Source: Kordiimonas sp. SCSIO 12603 (GTDB lineage: Bacteria > Pseudomonadota > Alphaproteobacteria > Sphingomonadales > Kordiimonadaceae). From it: a stretch of DNA of 64,000 nt. The notes below the pieces were generated by a model. It was not told the DNA's origin and searched no databases. It saw nothing but the letters and a program-made list of their open reading frames with translations. The position numbers were made by a program, and so were the translations under genes. Location of the stretch: assembly GCF_024398035.1 (NCBI RefSeq), contig NZ_CP073748.1:1096001-1160000 (forward strand), written 5' to 3'. Positions 9,187-16,928 of the stretch are shown here, in pieces. The first letter of the stretch is position 1. Every line of letters begins with the position of its first letter.

Positions 9187-10104
9187 TCATTTTGATCCAA
9201 AGTTTTGGCCGAAAAGTGCTTGCCATTTTTGAAGACTTGAATTGCGCCCAGGCTCACTAATCGCGTCATCAACTCTTAATTTAAGAGATCGAATCTGCCG
9301 CTTAAAGTTTTGGTAGTTTACTTCTTCCCAGTTCCTGTTGAAGTTCTCCTTTTCGTAAGCCGGATTTTTGATAAGAGGGGTAGTTTCGTTATGGGAAAGA
9401 TAATTGTCCACTCTTGTGAGAATAGTTTGAAGGCTAGTAGGAATATCGGTAAAGTCCCTCTCTCGTTCATTGTTTCGAATACAGTTACCGATAAGAGTGG
9501 TCATCAATATAGATTTTACTGCGAAAGTCTGCTTATGGTCTCGCATGTATTTAAGAAGTTGTATGACTTTTCTCAGGTTGGCGCCTGGAACAACAGCTTT
9601 TTTCTTTTCAAGCCACATTGCAAATCCATCACCGTCGGTACGCTCATATCTGCCTAAATTACGATTACAAACGAAGTAAGTTTCTTTTCTGAAAAATATC
9701 AACTCGGATTCTTGCCTGATAATACAGGGGACTACATCAAGATGAAAATCTCCCGCATAATCAAGGGTAACGCATCGCGTCTTACGCGAAACCTTGCTTG
9801 AATAAGTAGGACTTTTTTTGAAAGCACTGTATATCTGATCGAGATAGTCTGAAGCTTTCCATCGAGAGTTTGGCTGGAGGAGAACGAGCATATCGGCATC
9901 ATACTCCTTCTTGGGAAGAGGCTGTATCATTGTTCCATGTCTCCAGGACCCTTGCATCTGAATAGAGACAATACGGTGCGACCATTTTGTTTTTTTTAGA
10001 AAAGACTCCACGGAAGTAATGTGTTGTTTCAATCTTATTGTTCGTTTCCGATCGAGTTTGACATGCTGGTTGTAGAACTGATCAAACAGTTTGGTTTGTT
10101 TCAA
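9187..10104 (-). CDS. CD-NTase-like nucleotidyltransferase, minimal form
   Basis: 305 residues. The polymerase-beta fold signature is complete: GSW at 52-54, the metal-binding D69-A-D71, and a third acidic residue in HLDVVP (Asp123). GDGFAMWLEKKK near 155-165 is shared in form with the larger NTase next door (EGFALWFDEQV), so both are CD-NTase relatives. It has no sensor domain after the catalytic and helical core. It is divergent from the CBASS-like pair and 77 bp upstream of the HEPN gene. Most likely it makes a nucleotide signal or nucleotidylates a partner such as the HEPN protein; neither is shown. Confidence 0.75.
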   Translation of the reverse strand: MKQTKLFDQFYNQHVKLDRKRTIRLKQHITSVESFLKKTKWSHRIVSIQMQGSWRHGTMIQPLPKKEYDADMLVLLQPNSRWKASDYLDQIYSAFKKSPTYSSKVSRKTRCVTLDYAGDFHLDVVPCIIRQESELIFFRKETYFVCNRNLGRYERTDGDGFAMWLEKKKAVVPGANLRKVIQLLKYMRDHKQTFAVKSILMTTLIGNCIRNNERERDFTDIPTSLQTILTRVDNYLSHNETTPLIKNPAYEKENFNRNWEEVNYQNFKRQIRSLKLRVDDAISEPGRNSSLQKWQALFGQNFGSK

Positions 10105-10201
10105 TAGTATTTCTCTAAATTTGATAAATGGGTAGTATTTTTACAACTTATAACATACTTAAGTTTCTATATGAAAATTAGGACCATTTAGGAAGCTAAA
10201 T
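10105..10201. promoter_or_regulatory. Divergent control region between two CD-NTase genes
   Basis: This 97-bp A/T-rich gap holds the promoters of both NTase operons. An AGGAAG ribosome site lies before the TTG start at 10202. I could not pick out reliable -35/-10 boxes. The shared region could co-regulate the two systems. Confidence 0.4.
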
Positions 10202-11755
10202 TTGGAAACTGTATTGTTGAATTTTGATCAAGAAGCACTTGACGCTGTTCTTTACGAAATAGCTGACAAGATCCAGTTAAGCGCAACCAAATATGATCTG
10301 GCTAAAGATCGTTATAAAGCTATAGCAGATCACTTGAATGAGAAGGAAAGCGAAGTTGCCAGGTTTTCCCCCCATATTTATCCGCAAGGATCTTTTAGAA
10401 TTCAAACAGCCGTCTCTAACTCTGATGAGAAGGATGAATTTGATATTGATCTCATTCTAGAGATGAATATTGATACGGACAATGATCCGGACGTGGTACT
10501 AGATAGCGTTTGTCGAAGTCTGGATAGAGGGCGTTATAAAGGCAAGGTAGAAAAGAAACGACGATGTGTTCAGGTGCAATATAGTGATATGCACTTAGAT
10601 GTGACACCTGCTGTCTTGTTGAGCAAAGGCTTGCCATCTCGTCCCAGCCAAATTTTTGATTGCCATCCTAACCGAGCTAACCATGTGGAGGCCGCTCCAG
10701 AAGGATTCGCTTTATGGTTTGACGAACAGGTATTGCCTTCTCAACTTCTTGAGAGCCGGCGGTTAGTTGCTAAGGCTAGTGTTGACCCAGTTCCTGACCA
10801 AAAACAACTAGAAGAAAAGCCTCCGAAGCTTGTGGCTCTTCAGTTAATCAAACGTTGGCGCGATATGCAGGATAGCCGTCGAAAAGGCGACGACGAGAAA
10901 ATACCCTCGATCTTACTATCCAAATTGGCTGCTGATTATTTAGAGGGAGGTGATCAAAGTCTCTATTCTGTACTAACGCACATGACTTCCCATCTGATTA
11001 GGCTTATGTCACAAGACTTAGGAGCAGTTCTTAACCCGAGTTACGAACGCGACGTATTCACTGACCGTTGGCCTGGGGCGAGGACGACTTCTGATGCTTT
11101 ACCCTCAAATCAGGAAATCTTCCTTGAAGATTTGAAAGTTCTGAAAGCTAACCTTGATGAAATGGCCGGTGCAAGTCCCAACCGTCATAGAGAATTGATG
11201 AAAACGATGTTTGGCGAACGATCCAGTGCAAGTGGGTCTGCTTTATATGAGGGGAGCAATTTTGCTCAGCAACAGGGCCTTGCAACCGACAAGGATCTAG
11301 TTGAGCGCATTATTGCAGGTGGGAAAGCATTTCTTACATCGCTGTCTCTAGGAACCTCATATGAGAAGCAACCCAAATGGCCTATGATACCCAGTTGTTT
11401 TGTTCAGGTGACGGCAAGTATACACGCAGAAAAACGCGGTCAATTGCTTCGGCAAATTGAAAATGGCGGTGCAGTTGGTATTGGAAAGCATATTTGTTTC
11501 AGGGCAATAGGGCGTTCGATGCGACCGGATGGTTCAACTTTTCCCAGAGGAAGTGTAATTCATTGGCGGGTGACAAACACTGGCAAAGTTGCAGCTCGGG
11601 AGAAACAACTGCGTGGCGATTTTAATGATGATACCGGTATTTCCCTATGGGAGCATGCGGCTTATGAGGGGATCCATTGGGTACAGGCTTATGTCGTTGA
11701 TATGCGCGGAAATTGTATCGGGCAATCTGAGCGGTTTTGCATAGTGGTATCGTAG
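10202..11755 (+). CDS. CBASS-type CD-NTase with C-terminal AGS-C sensor domain
   Basis: 517 residues from a TTG start preceded by AGGAAG. The nucleotidyltransferase core shows GSF at 63-65, D81-I-D83, and HLDVTPAV with Asp133, all residues needed for cyclic-oligonucleotide synthesis. The last ~130 residues match the AGS-C domain (adenylyl/guanylyl cyclase and SMODS C-terminal), with IHWRVTNTGKVAA, KQLRGDF and EGIHWVQAYVVD, a domain thought to sense a ligand and control the synthase. It is followed 9 bp later by a membrane SAVED protein, the expected effector. Together they form a two-gene CBASS: infection triggers a nucleotide messenger that activates the effector. Confidence 0.85.
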   Translation: METVLLNFDQEALDAVLYEIADKIQLSATKYDLAKDRYKAIADHLNEKESEVARFSPHIYPQGSFRIQTAVSNSDEKDEFDIDLILEMNIDTDNDPDVVLDSVCRSLDRGRYKGKVEKKRRCVQVQYSDMHLDVTPAVLLSKGLPSRPSQIFDCHPNRANHVEAAPEGFALWFDEQVLPSQLLESRRLVAKASVDPVPDQKQLEEKPPKLVALQLIKRWRDMQDSRRKGDDEKIPSILLSKLAADYLEGGDQSLYSVLTHMTSHLIRLMSQDLGAVLNPSYERDVFTDRWPGARTTSDALPSNQEIFLEDLKVLKANLDEMAGASPNRHRELMKTMFGERSSASGSALYEGSNFAQQQGLATDKDLVERIIAGGKAFLTSLSLGTSYEKQPKWPMIPSCFVQVTASIHAEKRGQLLRQIENGGAVGIGKHICFRAIGRSMRPDGSTFPRGSVIHWRVTNTGKVAAREKQLRGDFNDDTGISLWEHAAYEGIHWVQAYVVDMRGNCIGQSERFCIVVS

Positions 11756-11764
11756 GGGGTGATT

Positions 11765-12862
11765 ATGAAAGAGGTAGCACTAGCAGTCATTGATTACTTT
11801 AAGACTAAGATGCTGAGGCTCTCACCAGCAGCTCTATATGTTTATGTTGGCATGTTTTTGATAAGTTCTGCGTTATCATTGGGATTGTTTTTCGACTTTG
11901 AACTTTCTTATGGTCCGTTTGGGAGTAGTTTTAGTATCGCAGACCGTCAATCGTGGCCGGTTGGTGTCCAATATGTTTTGTTGTTTTTGGGACTGATTTC
12001 TTTTGGTTATGGATTGATTATTGTTCATCCAAGGCATTTAAAGAGAGTGCAAGAGGCAACTCTGCGGCAGAGGGTTGTTGTGGTTGAGCACCGTGGTTTG
12101 ACTTTCGCGGTGAACAAAGCCGTTTGTGATGCTGTGCCACCTGAATTTCTTGGACGGCGAGAAGAGATATCCATAGATCAGACACCTTATGTTTCAGGGA
12201 ATAGCAGAGTAAATGATCCAGGAAAGTCTTTGGAAGAAGTACTTCATATCCGGCGGGATATTGACGGTCGAGTTAAGGCCGTAGACAAAAACGATGTCAC
12301 GGTGATTTACGGCGGGCTTGCATCGGTGCCATTTACCTTTCTGACTGGTTATTTGATTGACGATGATAATGACGTGGAGGTGATGGACTGGGACCGTTTC
12401 AATGGAAAATGGAAACACATCAAACCTACACAAAGTGAAGTCACAGAAGCGGAAATTATCGGATTGGCTGAAGCAAAGTTTGCTGATGAAGTAATATTAG
12501 CGCTGTCTATATCTCACCGTTGTGATCTTCAGGTTCTTGCCGATGTATTTCCAGGCCTTCCGATTGTTCATATGGATACAGGAGATTACCAGCCAAATAA
12601 TCACTGGGATAAGAAACAGCAAGGTAGGTGGGCTGAGCAGTTTGTGAAGCTTATCCGGACATTGGGCAGTACAAAAAAAATACACCTCACTATTGCTGCT
12701 CAAAACAGCGTAGTTTTTAATCTTGGGCGCACTTATGACAGAAGAAATAGTCCGGCACTTTATGTCTATCAATATGAGCGGGATGAAGACCCAGCTTATC
12801 CATGGGCAATTGATGTACCGCGAACTGGCAATATGGCGAAAATTGTTAGAATTGGAACATGA
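11765..12862 (+). CDS. Membrane-anchored SAVED-domain effector (CBASS)
   Basis: 365 residues from the ATG at 11765, which has GGGGG 5 bp upstream (a GTG at 11759 is an alternative). Two hydrophobic segments near residues 19-43 and 58-80 form a 2-TM membrane part. The C-terminal half from about 180 matches SAVED, the cyclic-nucleotide sensor, with IHLTIAAQNSVVFNLGRTYD then ALYVYQYER near 300-340. It is immediately downstream of the AGS-C CD-NTase. In such effectors, ligand binding to SAVED is expected to drive membrane disruption and cell death. Assignment is good; the ligand is unknown. Confidence 0.82.
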   Translation: MKEVALAVIDYFKTKMLRLSPAALYVYVGMFLISSALSLGLFFDFELSYGPFGSSFSIADRQSWPVGVQYVLLFLGLISFGYGLIIVHPRHLKRVQEATLRQRVVVVEHRGLTFAVNKAVCDAVPPEFLGRREEISIDQTPYVSGNSRVNDPGKSLEEVLHIRRDIDGRVKAVDKNDVTVIYGGLASVPFTFLTGYLIDDDNDVEVMDWDRFNGKWKHIKPTQSEVTEAEIIGLAEAKFADEVILALSISHRCDLQVLADVFPGLPIVHMDTGDYQPNNHWDKKQQGRWAEQFVKLIRTLGSTKKIHLTIAAQNSVVFNLGRTYDRRNSPALYVYQYERDEDPAYPWAIDVPRTGNMAKIVRIGT

Positions 12863-13215
12863 AACCAATATTTATGGCAACTTCAACTAGGATTGGTAGT
12901 TGTCGACTTGAGAGTGTCTCTAGCTGTAATTTTTCAGCATATGTGTTGGTGTAACTTTGTGTTAGTTAATGGGATAACAAACGTCTCTACCTGATAGAAC
13001 AACAACGCTTTAGAAGTTTTGCAATAGATTTTCACTAAACCTATTACTCTGTATAATGGGACTTTTTCTAGAGAGCGACTGATGAGAATTCTTGAGACTG
13101 ATTTAGTTGCAAAAGTCCTGGGTCGTCAAATTGTACCTTTAAAAAAAAGAGGCTTCTAGTCCATGTAAGTTGTAGGGTATTCCGAGGTCATGTAATGAGT
13201 TGCTTGATTATGACT
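12863..13215. other. Intergenic region with a possible 25-codon ORF
   Basis: 353 bp after the SAVED gene. TTTTCA at 13029-13034 and TATAAT at 13052-13057, spaced 17 bp, form a good promoter. A short frame at 13082-13159 (25 residues, MRILETDLVAKVLGRQIV then PLKKRGF) follows with a weak GAGAG ribosome site. No terminator follows it. It may be a real tiny gene, a decayed gene, or chance; nothing else was seen here. Confidence 0.3.
13052..13057 (+). promoter_or_regulatory. Consensus -10 box with matched -35
   Basis: TATAAT here with TTTTCA 17 bp upstream (13029-13034). It points toward the 25-codon frame at 13082 and then the convergent regulator gene, so it may also give an RNA antisense to the regulator. 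Confidence 0.4.
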
Positions 13216-13473
13216 CTATTTGTTTTTGGAAATCTCTGCTTCAATAGTTGCTACGGCATCTGCAAATAGTTTTGATGGTTCGATACCAAGCGCAATAGCA
13301 AATTCATATAACTCCGTTACCTGAACCCCTCTTTCAAAGCGTTCAAGCTTCCACAAACTATTAGCATCCCAACCAAGTCTGTTGGCTAACTCTTTTTGGG
13401 TAATTCTTCTGCGTTTACGTTCAGCCAAAAGCATTAAAGCTACGGCATCACGAACATGGGAATGCTTAGGCAT
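13216..13473 (-). CDS. XRE/Cro-type HTH regulator
   Basis: 85 residues. A single helix-turn-helix of the XRE family spans about residues 20-75: ITQKELANRLGWDANSLWKL covers the two DNA-contacting helices. No other domain is present. It is divergent from the hypothetical gene pair at 13.6-14.3 kb and probably represses that pair and itself through the 122-bp gap between them. It could also be a control protein for neighbouring defence genes, but no operator sequence is obvious. Confidence 0.8.
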   Translation of the reverse strand: MPKHSHVRDAVALMLLAERKRRRITQKELANRLGWDANSLWKLERFERGVQVTELYEFAIALGIEPSKLFADAVATIEAEISKNK

Positions 13474-13595
13474 ACAAACTAATCTACATTTGATTTTTCC
13501 TTTTTATAAAAAATTTCAAAAACCTGCTTGTTTCAATGTGTGATATTCATGTATGTCTCCAAAAAGGAGATATACGTGAAAAAAAGGACCGTTAT

Positions 13596-13991
13596 ATGCG
13601 AATAACTCTAGATTTAAATTGGAGCGAAGATGGTCAATTAACGTTAGAACAAGTCTTGCCTTGCAATACTCAGGGAGAGAACTTGAGTATGTATGAGGTC
13701 ATTGATCAAAATCATGCTGAATATACAAAACACCGCCACTCAGTGAAAACAGCTATCAATTTCTCTGCGTTACCTAAAACATTCAAAGATGAATTTGATA
13801 ATTTTTGCTCAAAACATGAAATGGTAAGCAAAGAAGTGTTGATTGAAGCAATGCGTTTAATTGGCCAGCAATATGATCATGAGGGGCTTGCTACTTATCC
13901 AAGATGGCGCGATTTAACTAGCCGTCCGCTCAATCGTTATCGTGATTACTATAATATCAGGTCAACAAGTTATGACTCTAGTTCCGGATAG
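13596..13991 (+). CDS. Hypothetical protein
   Basis: 131 residues from the ATG at 13596, chosen because AAGGA lies 8-9 bp upstream; an in-frame ATG at 13536 lacks one. I do not recognise a family. The middle segment KTAINFSALPKTFKDEFDNF followed by KEVLIEAMRLIGQQ is amphipathic and could be a short ribbon-helix-helix or adaptor region. It overlaps the next gene, so the two are translationally coupled, and it is divergent from an XRE regulator, an arrangement common for small accessory or toxin-antitoxin-like modules. No function is assigned. Confidence 0.6.
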   Translation: MRITLDLNWSEDGQLTLEQVLPCNTQGENLSMYEVIDQNHAEYTKHRHSVKTAINFSALPKTFKDEFDNFCSKHEMVSKEVLIEAMRLIGQQYDHEGLATYPRWRDLTSRPLNRYRDYYNIRSTSYDSSSG

Positions 13992-14325
13992 AATTATAAC
14001 TAAGCCGGACGGTACTAAAGTCCGAACACTTGATAGGAATTACTTGCTTGATGGAGAGAAGCTCATACCGTTGCCTGAGCTCTTATCAATGATAGAAGTA
14101 ACTTTCGACAAAGTGCCGAGCTTCATGGATTTGATCCTTGAACGCTTACGAACCGAAGAAAAACAATCGGGCGATAAGGAATTGATTAGCTACATCATTG
14201 TTAAAGGTGGCCATTACAGCTTAGCGGGGCAAGATCAATGTTGCCGTTTACTATGGCAGGCAGCAGTTCATTTACTCGTAATGAATCAAGTTAATCATGT
14301 GGTGGAAATCCCAAAGCAGGAATAG
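13972..14325 (+). CDS. Hypothetical protein, coupled to upstream gene
   Basis: 117 residues from the ATG at 13972 (an upstream ATG at 13942 would lengthen the overlap). No family is recognised. The frame reads as a soluble protein with a beta-rich start (DRIITKPDGTKVRTLDRNYL) and a helical C-terminal half (LISYIIVKGGHYS, QCCRLLWQAAVHLLV). It overlaps the preceding hypothetical gene by 20 bp in a shifted frame. The two together with the divergent regulator form one small module of unknown role. Confidence 0.55.
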   Translation: MTLVPDRIITKPDGTKVRTLDRNYLLDGEKLIPLPELLSMIEVTFDKVPSFMDLILERLRTEEKQSGDKELISYIIVKGGHYSLAGQDQCCRLLWQAAVHLLVMNQVNHVVEIPKQE

Positions 14326-14344
14326 TTGTGTCGAAGTTAAGTTT

Positions 14345-14367
14345 GAAGTTTGAAGTTTGAAGTTTGA
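14345..14367. repeat. Tandem 7-bp repeat GAAGTTT
   Basis: Three full direct units of GAAGTTT (14345-14365), with a degenerate unit before them, lie just after the hypothetical gene and before the terminator of the minus-strand peptide gene. Such short arrays can change copy number by slippage; function unknown. Confidence 0.6.
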
Positions 14368-14384
14368 TTCTCTTGTAAAGTGGT

Positions 14385-14413
14385 CAAAAAAGCAAGAGGT
14401 AGAACCTCTTGCT
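14385..14413 (-). terminator. Rho-independent terminator of the 26-codon peptide gene
   Basis: Read on the minus strand, AGCAAGAGGT and ACCTCTTGCT form a perfect 10-bp stem with a 3-nt loop followed by a T-run. The plus strand lacks a T-run on its side, so the terminator belongs to the minus-strand transcript. Confidence 0.8.
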
Positions 14414-14434
14414 CTTACGTTGCTAGGTAAAATG

Positions 14435-14515
14435 CTAGTCTCGGTTTTTTACTTCCTTGTAAGCCAACCAGGCTAACATCAAACTGGATAGCTCAATCAC
14501 TAACTCCAGTGACAT
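14435..14515 (-). CDS. 26-residue hydrophobic peptide, type I toxin candidate
   Basis: Minus-strand frame ATG at 14515 to TAG at 14435 gives MSLELVIELSSLMLAWLAYK then EVKNRD: one short membrane helix with a charged C-terminus, the usual build of type I toxins and small holin-like peptides. AAGGAG lies 8 bp before the ATG. In the leader, TTCGGAGATA (plus 14590-14599) can pair perfectly over 10 bp with TATCTCCGAA (plus 14528-14537), which runs into the ribosome site and could hide it. A strong terminator follows 21 bp after the stop. This gene is shorter than usual annotation limits. Toxicity and an antisense partner are inferred, not seen. Confidence 0.6.
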   Translation of the reverse strand: MSLELVIELSSLMLAWLAYKEVKNRD

Positions 14516-14523
14516 GATCTGTA

Positions 14524-14599
14524 CTCCTTCGGAGATACCCGAAAAAATACTGATCATATGGAAATGATTTCAGCTTATGCATTCCTGCATATCTCCGAA
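14524..14599 (-). promoter_or_regulatory. Folded leader covering ribosome site of peptide gene
   Basis: A perfect 10-bp inverted match (14528-14537 with 14590-14599) encloses about 50 nt that contains a smaller ATGC/GCAT hairpin. The 3' arm ends two bases inside the AAGGAG at 14524-14529. Long-range pairing that blocks translation until RNA processing is a known feature of type I toxin mRNAs. Confidence 0.5.
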
Positions 14600-14838
14600 A
14601 TATGAGCAAGCCAATACTCGTTTCCACTGTATCCTATAACCGCGCCAAGATACCTTTTGAACAACTTTAGTTATCTTGTGTCCTCAGCTGGCTTCTGCTT
14701 CGGTAAGATAGATTATCTATAACAGCTTCCTGTTATATCCAATATATGTGCACCACCCTCCGGAATTGTAAGAGCACAACATTAGCGGAGGTAGTATTTT
14801 TCCCACATTTACAATCTGCTCCCTTTTTGTTCTCATGC

Positions 14839-14844
14839 TATACT
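14839..14844 (+). promoter_or_regulatory. -10 box placed for leaderless translation
   Basis: TATACT lies 6 bp before the ATG at 14851. Transcription starting at the usual distance would begin at or next to the ATG, so the following gene may be translated from a leaderless mRNA. No ribosome site is visible in front of the ATG. Confidence 0.35.
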
Positions 14845-14850
14845 ATATAC

Positions 14851-15318
14851 ATGCCCCAACCGAATAAACATGACACCGGCTTGAATGATCCAGGCAAACT
14901 GGCACGGCGACTGCTTGCAACCCTTCTGCCTGTGATCGAGTTGAACTGTAATGATCATGTGAACAAGGAAGTTATGCGTGCCGCTGATGGCTGCATATCG
15001 GCCTATCAGCATTTGATCAGACTACTGATGATGCATGATGAAGAGATTTCAAGCGTTGAAGAAAAAAGCCGCACACTTCAAATAACCCGCGATGAAGTAT
15101 TCAAGCAAATGAGCAATCCGGAACTGACAGTCGAAGTTGCTGAAGCTTACCGAAATTATCTGATGCACTTGAATAGATTGATCGAGGCACACGATGGCGG
15201 ATGGCGAGAGCGTATGTTTCCGATTTCTCCGGAACCAGACACAGGCGGCAATGCATTAAAAAACACTCGCTCAAGATCAACATGTGTTCGTTTATTGTCA
15301 AAATCGAGAATGCACTGA
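14851..15318 (+). CDS. Hypothetical helical protein (repeat module 1)
   Basis: 155 residues if it starts at 14851 (an upstream ATG at 14746 would add 35 residues, but a -10 box lies between). No family is recognised. It is largely alpha-helical: KLARRLLATLLPVIELNC, then GCISAYQHLIRLLMMHDEEI, a charged middle and VEVAEAYRNYLMHLNRLIEA near 105-125. The last ~25 residues are basic and look disordered. It is the first of four small genes each followed by a copy of the ~70-bp two-hairpin repeat. Function unknown. Confidence 0.5.
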   Translation: MPQPNKHDTGLNDPGKLARRLLATLLPVIELNCNDHVNKEVMRAADGCISAYQHLIRLLMMHDEEISSVEEKSRTLQITRDEVFKQMSNPELTVEVAEAYRNYLMHLNRLIEAHDGGWRERMFPISPEPDTGGNALKNTRSRSTCVRLLSKSRMH

Positions 15319-15555
15319 ATATGGGGAACAAAAACAAATATCGATCGCATCTTGAACAAAGCTCAAGGGCGGCGATTATCCCCTTCAAGGGATTAAATAT
15401 AGATGCTCATCCTGTCAGTCCAGAAACGTTTCAAAGATCGCGCCTTGGCAAGTGTTTCATCCCAACACAAAACGTGACAGATAAGCGGCACCAAAAAAAC
15501 TGCGGATGATGTAAATCTATATTACACTATCACCACGTCATAAATAAATTGCCCC
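15319..15555. other. Noncoding spacer before repeat copy A
   Basis: This 237-bp region follows the first module gene. A frame of 102 codons spans 15201-15509, but it begins inside the upstream gene, has no ribosome site and encodes a low-complexity basic peptide, so I do not call it. Nothing else was identified. Confidence 0.3.
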
Positions 15556-15625
15556 GGCACGCACATTCAGTGTGCGCTTTCCGAAATGTAACGAAGGCTT
15601 CAGCTCATCAGTTGGGGTCTTTTTT
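15556..15625 (+). repeat. Two-hairpin repeat, copy A
   Basis: CGCACA-TTCAG-TGTGCG makes a small hairpin, followed by a conserved CTTTCCGAAATGTAA and then a second stem CTTCAGC with GTTGGGG before TTTTTT. Copies B (16795-16861) and C (17574-17644) are highly similar and D (18180-18232) is decayed. The second hairpin plus T-run can terminate the upstream gene. Confidence 0.8.
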
Positions 15626-15800
15626 ATTACTTATTGCCCACTAGTATCAACAAATGTATTTTGCAATTTATGGGGAAAATTGGGCGTGAGTATGTTTAAT
15701 TCAATGAACATTCATCTAGTACCTGAACGACGACAATAATCGATTAATACAACTGCTCAATAAAAGGATCACTAGATCAGAGATAATTAAGGATCTAAAA

Positions 15801-16748
15801 ATGCCACTGCTTTTTACAAACATTGCCATTACGCTTCTTGGTTTAGGAGCAACACTCTCGGCATTTGGCGGCGAGACTTGGTTAAAGGGCGACGCCCCCC
15901 TTGTGCAGCGAATAACTAAACGAGGCTGGATATCCCTAGTATGCATTCTCTCTGCAATAGTTTTAGGAGTAATCAAAGAGGTTTCCCAACATCAAAGCAG
16001 AGTTGCTACCGCTAAAGAACAAAAGTGGCTTAATAATGAAATAATCAGGCTCACGAATGATTTAACTGAAGCAGCTAACATCCTGGCTGATACAGAGGCC
16101 AAGATAAGCGAACAACAACTTGCCTCTTTAGAAGCAGCCTTTCAGGTATCTCACACGAAACCTGGAACGGCAGACGATGATGTTGTTCATCTCAGGGGTC
16201 AAGAGGAGGTCATACCTCGTTCTAGACATTCCTCTACAATGCAACTGTATTGGGGGGACGAATTTAAATACACAATTATTGCTCCAAAAGCATCCGCCAA
16301 CGACTTATCAAAACTTGCTCTACGTGTAGGCGATCGAACTTACCCTCTGCATGAAAGCCCAACCAAGGTGACGTATGAAAGGAGCATTCGGATTTACGGT
16401 ACCGACCCTCGCCCTATGGAGGCTAAGATATTAAACCCAGAAGGCCTTAAAGATGTAATGCTCAAGATTACTGTTCTTAGTACCGATGCTTCCAGAGGTC
16501 AGAAAAAATTTCGCAGAATAGTTTTATCAGGTATTTGGGCTGAAATCGCCAAGAAAATGTATAAAAGAACTAATGCTGATATCCTCAACATCAGGTTTGA
16601 GCCGGACACATCATCCAATATGGTGGGAAGGTTAACACGCGGATCTTTTGTAAGAGTTCTCCAATCTCAAAACATGTGGACGGAAGTTGCAACGCCAGAA
16701 GGACGACAAGGGTGGGTAAGGTCTGAGTACATTGTAGATATTGAATAA
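15801..16748 (+). CDS. Membrane protein with coiled coil and C-terminal SH3b domain (repeat module 2)
   Basis: 315 residues; AAGGAT precedes the ATG at 15801. Two membrane segments lie near residues 5-23 and 43-62, then a coiled coil (about 70-110, WLNNEIIRLTNDLTEAANIL), a beta-rich middle, and a bacterial SH3 (SH3b) domain at about 260-313: LNIRFEPDTSSNMVGRL and GWVRSEYIV. SH3b domains bind peptidoglycan or peptides, so this may monitor the envelope. The combination with a 2-TM anchor inside a defence island suggests an envelope-stress or phage-entry sensor, but that is inference. It lies between repeat copies A and B, which supports a mobile module. Confidence 0.65.
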   Translation: MPLLFTNIAITLLGLGATLSAFGGETWLKGDAPLVQRITKRGWISLVCILSAIVLGVIKEVSQHQSRVATAKEQKWLNNEIIRLTNDLTEAANILADTEAKISEQQLASLEAAFQVSHTKPGTADDDVVHLRGQEEVIPRSRHSSTMQLYWGDEFKYTIIAPKASANDLSKLALRVGDRTYPLHESPTKVTYERSIRIYGTDPRPMEAKILNPEGLKDVMLKITVLSTDASRGQKKFRRIVLSGIWAEIAKKMYKRTNADILNIRFEPDTSSNMVGRLTRGSFVRVLQSQNMWTEVATPEGRQGWVRSEYIVDIE

Positions 16749-16794
16749 TTGAAAGGTCACAAATATCTAATTCTATACATAGCTCCCTCTCCCA

Positions 16795-16861
16795 GGCACG
16801 CACATTCAGTGTGTGCTTTCCGAAATGTAAGAAAGGCTTCAGCAGCTAGGGCTTTTTTTTT
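16795..16861 (+). repeat. Two-hairpin repeat, copy B
   Basis: Near-identical to copy A over its first ~48 bases (GGCACGCACATTCAGTGTG, CTTTCCGAAATGTAAG, AAGGCTTCAGC), then a divergent second hairpin and nine T. It sits 46 bp after the SH3b membrane protein gene and 67 bp before the next gene. Confidence 0.8.
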
Positions 16862-16928
16862 GCAATAGACAAAATCACCTAATAGTTTTGTTTCTCGCGT
16901 AAATTACTAATATTGGGGGATTGAAAAA

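Noticed and set aside
4644-10104. Retron linked to the Septu-like genes
   Set aside because: No reverse transcriptase motif or msr/msd-like RNA region is visible next to the ATPase/HNH pair.
15201-15509. 102-codon frame overlapping the first module gene
   Set aside because: Starts inside the upstream gene, has no ribosome site and encodes a low-complexity basic peptide.
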